Positions 5,850 through 9,846 of a DNA stretch of 9,846 bases are shown here, in pieces (within the stretch, counting starts at the first letter, position 1; each line of letters begins with the position of its first letter). The stretch is from Gardnerella vaginalis. Its GTDB lineage: Bacteria; Actinomycetota; Actinomycetes; Actinomycetales; Bifidobacteriaceae. The stretch covers positions 1 to 9,846 of the forward strand of contig NZ_KQ961860.1 of the NCBI RefSeq assembly GCF_001563665.1, read 5' to 3'. Under the pieces are notes generated by a model. The model saw nothing but the letters and a program-made list of their open reading frames with translations, had not been told where the DNA came from and ran no database searches. Made by a program: the position numbers and the translations under genes.

Positions 5850-8800
5850 ATGAAAAACTCTATATGCAACAAGCGCCACGCTTACCGCATAAAAGCAATA
5901 ATGGCAAGCTGCGTAACAATAGGATTGCTTGGCACATTCTTACAATCAACGAACGCAATCGCAAGCGAAATAATAAACCAAAAATCACCTGAAGAATCAA
6001 CAATTCAAGCTTCAGCAGATTCGTCATTACAAACATGGCAAAATGAAAAAATAACGAATATGCAAGCTCGTAGCTACATAGCGGCATTACAACCACAAGG
6101 CTACGGTGACTTTGGAGAAAAATTCGAATCTACTGATGTAAACGATGGAACTGACGCAAAAATGGGATTGATAACATTCGACCTTTCTCATTACAGCAAA
6201 GCTCCAAAAAATGCACGCATCAGTCTCACATATTTAGGTACAGCAGGTCCAGCGAAACACAATGGAACCGATACTGTAAAAATCACTGCCGTTGACGACA
6301 CTCAATGCACAAATAATGCAAGTTCTTGTTCAACGGCTGAAGCAACATGGACAAATAGACCGAGATTTGATTCTTCAGATGGAAGAATTGTAATAGAATC
6401 TGCACCTTTTGAACTAAAAGAGCTACAATACAAAGACAATATGTCTGTGACATCTAGCGAAAACGTTCAACTAGATGTAACAAAAATAGTGCGTGATCAA
6501 TTTGCTAAAAACAACAAGAAAATAACTTTTGCGCTTGGCGAAAGTAAGCATATTGACGTTCGATTTGCAAGCACAGAGTCAATCTCTCAGCTTAAAGGAA
6601 TAACACAGTCCATGCAGCCAAATATGACTATTACACCTTCTCCAGAAGACTACACTCTCAGCGTAACTCTTCCTACAAAAACACACTACAAGCAAGGAGA
6701 AAAGCTAAATCTTGACGGATTAGAAGTTAGAAGAGTTAAAACTTCGGATCAAACTTCTAAAATACTTAGCAAAAATGACTACGAAATAATTGGCGCCGGC
6801 TTTGACGCGAATGATATTGGCGCGCATGAGATTACAATAATCGATAAAAATTACCCACAATCGCATATAAGCTTCAATATTTACACAACATATTCAAACG
6901 ATAATCAAGATAAAAACACTGAACTTATATCAAAAAATGATGATCGCTTATGGTACAAACAGCCAGCATCACAAACAAAGCTCTACCATGGGGAAGGCAG
7001 AGTTTCACAAGAAACAAACCTCTGGCAACAAACTACACTACCAGTTGGAAATGGTCGCATTGGCGGAAGTATCTACGGTGAAGTAGGTAAAGAAAGAATT
7101 ACTTTTAACGAAGAAACTTTATGGACAGGCGGCCCAGGTTCGCACGGAACTTACATCGGTGGAAACGATGAATCAAAAGGTAAAAATGGCAAAACTCTAC
7201 GCGATTTAAACAAACAGCTTGAAAATGGCGCACAAACAGTTAATCCAAGCTCATTAACAGGCGGATTTGACTCGTTACAGCAAGGAGCATACCAGAATTT
7301 TGGAAATATTTTTGTGGATTATGGATTTGAGAATAATCCGTCATACAAAAATTACGAACGTGATTTGAACATATCTCAAGCGATAGCAAATGTAAAATTC
7401 ACGCGCTCAAACACTGTGTATACAAGACAATATTTCGCATCACACTCAAATAATGTATTAGTTTCCCGTTTCAACGCTAGTGGCGAAAATAAGCTTAATC
7501 TGACTATTTCTTTCAACCCTAATAATGGATACAGTAAAAAAGATTCTTCTGTTAGCGCAAAAGGCGACACTATTATCGTTAAAGGCAGATTGGGAAATAA
7601 CGGTCTTATTTACAACGCTCAAGCGAAAGTAGTTGTTGATTCCGGAACTATAAAAACAAGCAATGACGGTAAGCTAATTGTTTCCGGCGCAAATACTGTA
7701 ACTATGTACACTTCAGCTGCAACAGATTACAAACAAGAGTATCCAAATTATCGCACTAAGGAAACTCCTGAACAAGTTGATTTAAGAGTGCATAACGCTG
7801 TGCAACTTGCAGCGAATAAAGGATTTGCCGAAATCAAGAAAGATCATATTAAGGATTATCAATCGTTCTATAATCGCTTAACTCTTAATATAAACAATCA
7901 AAAAAATAGCAAAGAATTCGGAACAATTCCTACAGATAAACTACTGGAAGCATATTCCAACAACATTGCAACTAAAGAGCAAAAAAGCGAATTAGAAGCC
8001 TTAATATACCAATATGGAAGATATTTAGCAATCGGATCTTCTCGCGAAGATAGCCAATTACCTGCAAATTTGCAAGGAATATGGTCGAGTTCTGCAATAG
8101 ATAGTTCTCACAATACAGTTATTCCTTGGGGATCTGACTTCCATATGAACGTAAATTTGCAAATGAATTATTGGCCAACATATTCAGGTAATTTAGCTGA
8201 ACTTTCTAAACCGCTAATAACTTATATCAAGGGTCTTGTTAAACCAGGAAGACTAACTGCGAAAATTTACGCTGGAGCAGAAACCAAGAACGAAAACACT
8301 CCTATTGGTGACGGCGAAGGATTCATGGCACACACTGAAAACACTCCATACGGGTGGACTACGCCAGGCGAAGCTTTCTCATGGGGATGGAGCCCTGCAG
8401 CAGTACCTTGGATTTTGCAAAACGTGTATGACGCTTATGCATACAGCAGAAATCTTAATCAACTTAAAAACGACATATATCCTCTATTGAAAGAGGAATC
8501 GCATTTGTACTTGAACTACATGCTTCACAAATCTTCTCACAAAGCAAGCGATGGTAGTTTTAGACTCACAACAGGCGTTGCATATTCACCTGAACATGGG
8601 CCTGAAGGCACAGATGGAAACACGTACGAAAGTTCCCTAGTATGGCAGATGCTTAAAGACACAATTGACGCAGCTAATGCATTAAACGTAGATAAAGATT
8701 TAGTTGGAAATCTTGACGGTTGCTCTCCAGATAACTGGAAGAAGAATGATGACGGATCTTTTGTAAATGCTAATGCAAATCGCTCATGGTCATGCGCAAA

Positions 8801-9846
8801 AAGCCTACTGAAGCCTATTGAAATTGGAAAGAGTGGTCAAATCAAAGAATGGTATAACGAAGGGGAAATTGGTAAGACTGAGGATGGAAGAAATATACCT
8901 GGATATCAAAATAATCACAGGCATATGTCACACATGCTCGGATTATTCCCTGGAGATCTTATAACAATTGACAACTCCCAATATATGCAAGCAGCCAAAA
9001 AGTCTATGACTTTGCGCGGAGATGACGCAACAGGCTGGGGAGTTGGGCAAAGAATCAACTCTTGGGCTCGAACAGGAGATGGAAACCACGCTTACCGTCT
9101 GATTGAAAATCAAATTAGAAATGCGATGTATGCAAATCTTTTCGATGTTCACCCACCTTTCCAGATAGACGGCAACTTTGGAAATACTTCAGGTGTTAAT
9201 GAGATGCTTATGCAATCGAACTCAACTTTCATTGACGCTAACGGAAAATCTTATTCACGATATGTAAATATTCTTCCCGCATTACCAGATGCTTGGGAAA
9301 ATGGTAGCGTTAAAGGCTTAATTGCACGAGGAAACTTCCAAATTGATATTGCATGGTCTAATGGAAAAGCAGATTTAGTTTCCATAATTTCACGCAATGG
9401 CGGTACTGTTGCAATAAAAATCACGAAGAGCAGTAGCGATATTGACAAGCTAGAAGTTCGTGAAATTGATTCAAAGAATACTGACTCAATTTCACAAGGA
9501 ACAAAAATTCCTTCCAAGATTGTTACTAACAAGAATGGAGAAAAACTTATAGTATTTTCTACCAGTAAAGGCAAAAAATATACGATTTCTAAAGGAAACG
9601 ATGGTAAAAGAATTGAGCCTGTAACTCCATCTCCTGAGCCTGGTCCTGCGAACCCTGTTGTTCCAACACCAACTCCTGCTCCTGCTCCAGTGAATCCTGT
9701 TACCCCTGCTCCTGCTCCTGCTGAGACTCAAGCTACTCAAGCTCCTGCGGCTTCTGCTCCTGCAGCTCCAGCTCCTGAGTCTGTTAAGAAGCTTGAACCT
9801 TCATTGAAGAACACTCTTACTGTTGGTAACAATAATGTTGCTACTG
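5850..9846 (+). CDS. Secreted 1,2-alpha-L-fucosidase (GH95, AfcA-like), C-terminus beyond window
   Basis: GH95 inverting fucosidases (B. bifidum AfcA) remove alpha-1,2-linked L-fucose from H-antigen glycans and fucosyllactose outside the cell. The frame is open from ATG 5850 to the window edge (1332 residues). A signal peptide spans 1-38 (cut after AIA). Residues about 60-245 look like a DNRLRE/CBM96-like beta domain: ITFDLS, then ATWTNRP, then a QLDVTKIV strand and a final FAST. About 265-350 is a bacterial Ig-like (Big_3 type) domain with YKQGEKLNLDGLEV. The GH95 region starts near L367: LPVGNGRIGG (397-406), WTGGPG (425-430), HMNVNLQMNYW with N767 and N769, SPEHGP with E915, GQIKEW, HRHMSH (1023-1028) and QIDGNFG with D1107. 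These correspond in order and rough spacing to AfcA N421, N423, E566 and D766. Pro/Ala-rich linker from 1256, then ESVKKLEPSLKNTLTVGNNN from 1310. An in-frame ATG at 5823 is possible but lacks a Shine-Dalgarno; 5850 has one. Lys and Ala codons in the body are mostly AAA and GCA, but the tail differs. Confidence 0.96.
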   Translation, partial: MKNSICNKRHAYRIKAIMASCVTIGLLGTFLQSTNAIASEIINQKSPEESTIQASADSSLQTWQNEKITNMQARSYIAALQPQGYGDFGEKFESTDVNDGTDAKMGLITFDLSHYSKAPKNARISLTYLGTAGPAKHNGTDTVKITAVDDTQCTNNASSCSTAEATWTNRPRFDSSDGRIVIESAPFELKELQYKDNMSVTSSENVQLDVTKIVRDQFAKNNKKITFALGESKHIDVRFASTESISQLKGITQSMQPNMTITPSPEDYTLSVTLPTKTHYKQGEKLNLDGLEVRRVKTSDQTSKILSKNDYEIIGAGFDANDIGAHEITIIDKNYPQSHISFNIYTTYSNDNQDKNTELISKNDDRLWYKQPASQTKLYHGEGRVSQETNLWQQTTLPVGNGRIGGSIYGEVGKERITFNEETLWTGGPGSHGTYIGGNDESKGKNGKTLRDLNKQLENGAQTVNPSSLTGGFDSLQQGAYQNFGNIFVDYGFENNPSYKNYERDLNISQAIANVKFTRSNTVYTRQYFASHSNNVLVSRFNASGENKLNLTISFNPNNGYSKKDSSVSAKGDTIIVKGRLGNNGLIYNAQAKVVVDSGTIKTSNDGKLIVSGANTVTMYTSAATDYKQEYPNYRTKETPEQVDLRVHNAVQLAANKGFAEIKKDHIKDYQSFYNRLTLNINNQKNSKEFGTIPTDKLLEAYSNNIATKEQKSELEALIYQYGRYLAIGSSREDSQLPANLQGIWSSSAIDSSHNTVIPWGSDFHMNVNLQMNYWPTYSGNLAELSKPLITYIKGLVKPGRLTAKIYAGAETKNENTPIGDGEGFMAHTENTPYGWTTPGEAFSWGWSPAAVPWILQNVYDAYAYSRNLNQLKNDIYPLLKEESHLYLNYMLHKSSHKASDGSFRLTTGVAYSPEHGPEGTDGNTYESSLVWQMLKDTIDAANALNVDKDLVGNLDGCSPDNWKKNDDGSFVNANANRSWSCAKSLLKPIEIGKSGQIKEWYNEGEIGKTEDGRNIPGYQNNHRHMSHMLGLFPGDLITIDNSQYMQAAKKSMTLRGDDATGWGVGQRINSWARTGDGNHAYRLIENQIRNAMYANLFDVHPPFQIDGNFGNTSGVNEMLMQSNSTFIDANGKSYSRYVNILPALPDAWENGSVKGLIARGNFQIDIAWSNGKADLVSIISRNGGTVAIKITKSSSDIDKLEVREIDSKNTDSISQGTKIPSKIVTNKNGEKLIVFSTSKGKKYTISKGNDGKRIEPVTPSPEPGPANPVVPTPTPAPAPVNPVTPAPAPAETQATQAPAASAPAAPAPESVKKLEPSLKNTLTVGNNNVAT
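9741..9831 (+). repeat. Shared tail repeat, right inverted arm (in the GH95 gene)
   Basis: This is the partner of bases 1-91 in opposite orientation. Differences are nine bases, clustered in the codons for Lys/Glu (1310), Ser/Glu (1316) and Glu/Ser (1318); most other codons are identical, including synonymous positions. After 9831 it continues as NNVAT; the counterpart lies outside the window. Confidence 0.9.

Noticed and set aside
9251..9574. Open frame on the minus strand inside the GH95 gene
   Set aside because: It lies antisense to the conserved end of the GH95 region and looks like low-complexity translation of the opposite strand.

Overview
The window reads as a low-GC member of the Bifidobacteriaceae, most likely Gardnerella. 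The basis is two very large secreted glycosidases of the bifidobacterial mucin-degrading type, in AT-rich DNA, each with a Pro/Ala-rich C-terminal stalk. No rRNA or marker gene is present, so the genus is an inference from protein families and base composition.

Layout: two divergent genes fill almost everything. On the minus strand, from 5161 down past base 1, is an endo-alpha-N-acetylgalactosaminidase (GH101, EngBF type; 1720 residues visible, C-terminus outside the window). On the plus strand, from 5850 past base 9846, is a 1,2-alpha-L-fucosidase (GH95, AfcA type; 1332 residues visible, C-terminus outside). Both have signal peptides and intact catalytic residues: GH101 D758 and E790; GH95 N767, N769, E915 and D1107. 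Between them is a 688-base AT-rich regulatory region (5162-5849). It holds two back-to-back promoter candidates, a run of ten C's, several perfect palindromes, an 8-bp inverted repeat over the start of the fucosidase transcript, and small hairpins just upstream of both ribosome binding sites.

How the genes work together: on mucin O-glycans the GH95 enzyme should remove terminal alpha-1,2-linked fucose (H antigen). That exposes Gal-beta-1,3-GalNAc (core 1), which the GH101 enzyme releases from Ser/Thr as an intact disaccharide. The pair therefore looks like an outward-facing two-step device for stripping host mucin.

Most unusual points: (1) both genes end, at the two window edges, in a nearly identical tail at DNA level (1-91 and 9741-9831, inverted, 82 of 91 bases identical), so the locus is flanked by an inverted repeat that could drive inversion, gene conversion or exchange of C-terminal anchor modules. 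(2) The fucosidase tail uses codons unlike the fucosidase body and like the GH101 gene, suggesting the tail was copied in. (3) The C10 tract between the promoters is a plausible slippage-based switch. (4) Operator-like palindromes imply at least one unlinked transcription factor. No tRNA, rRNA, CRISPR array, insertion sequence or transposase was seen.
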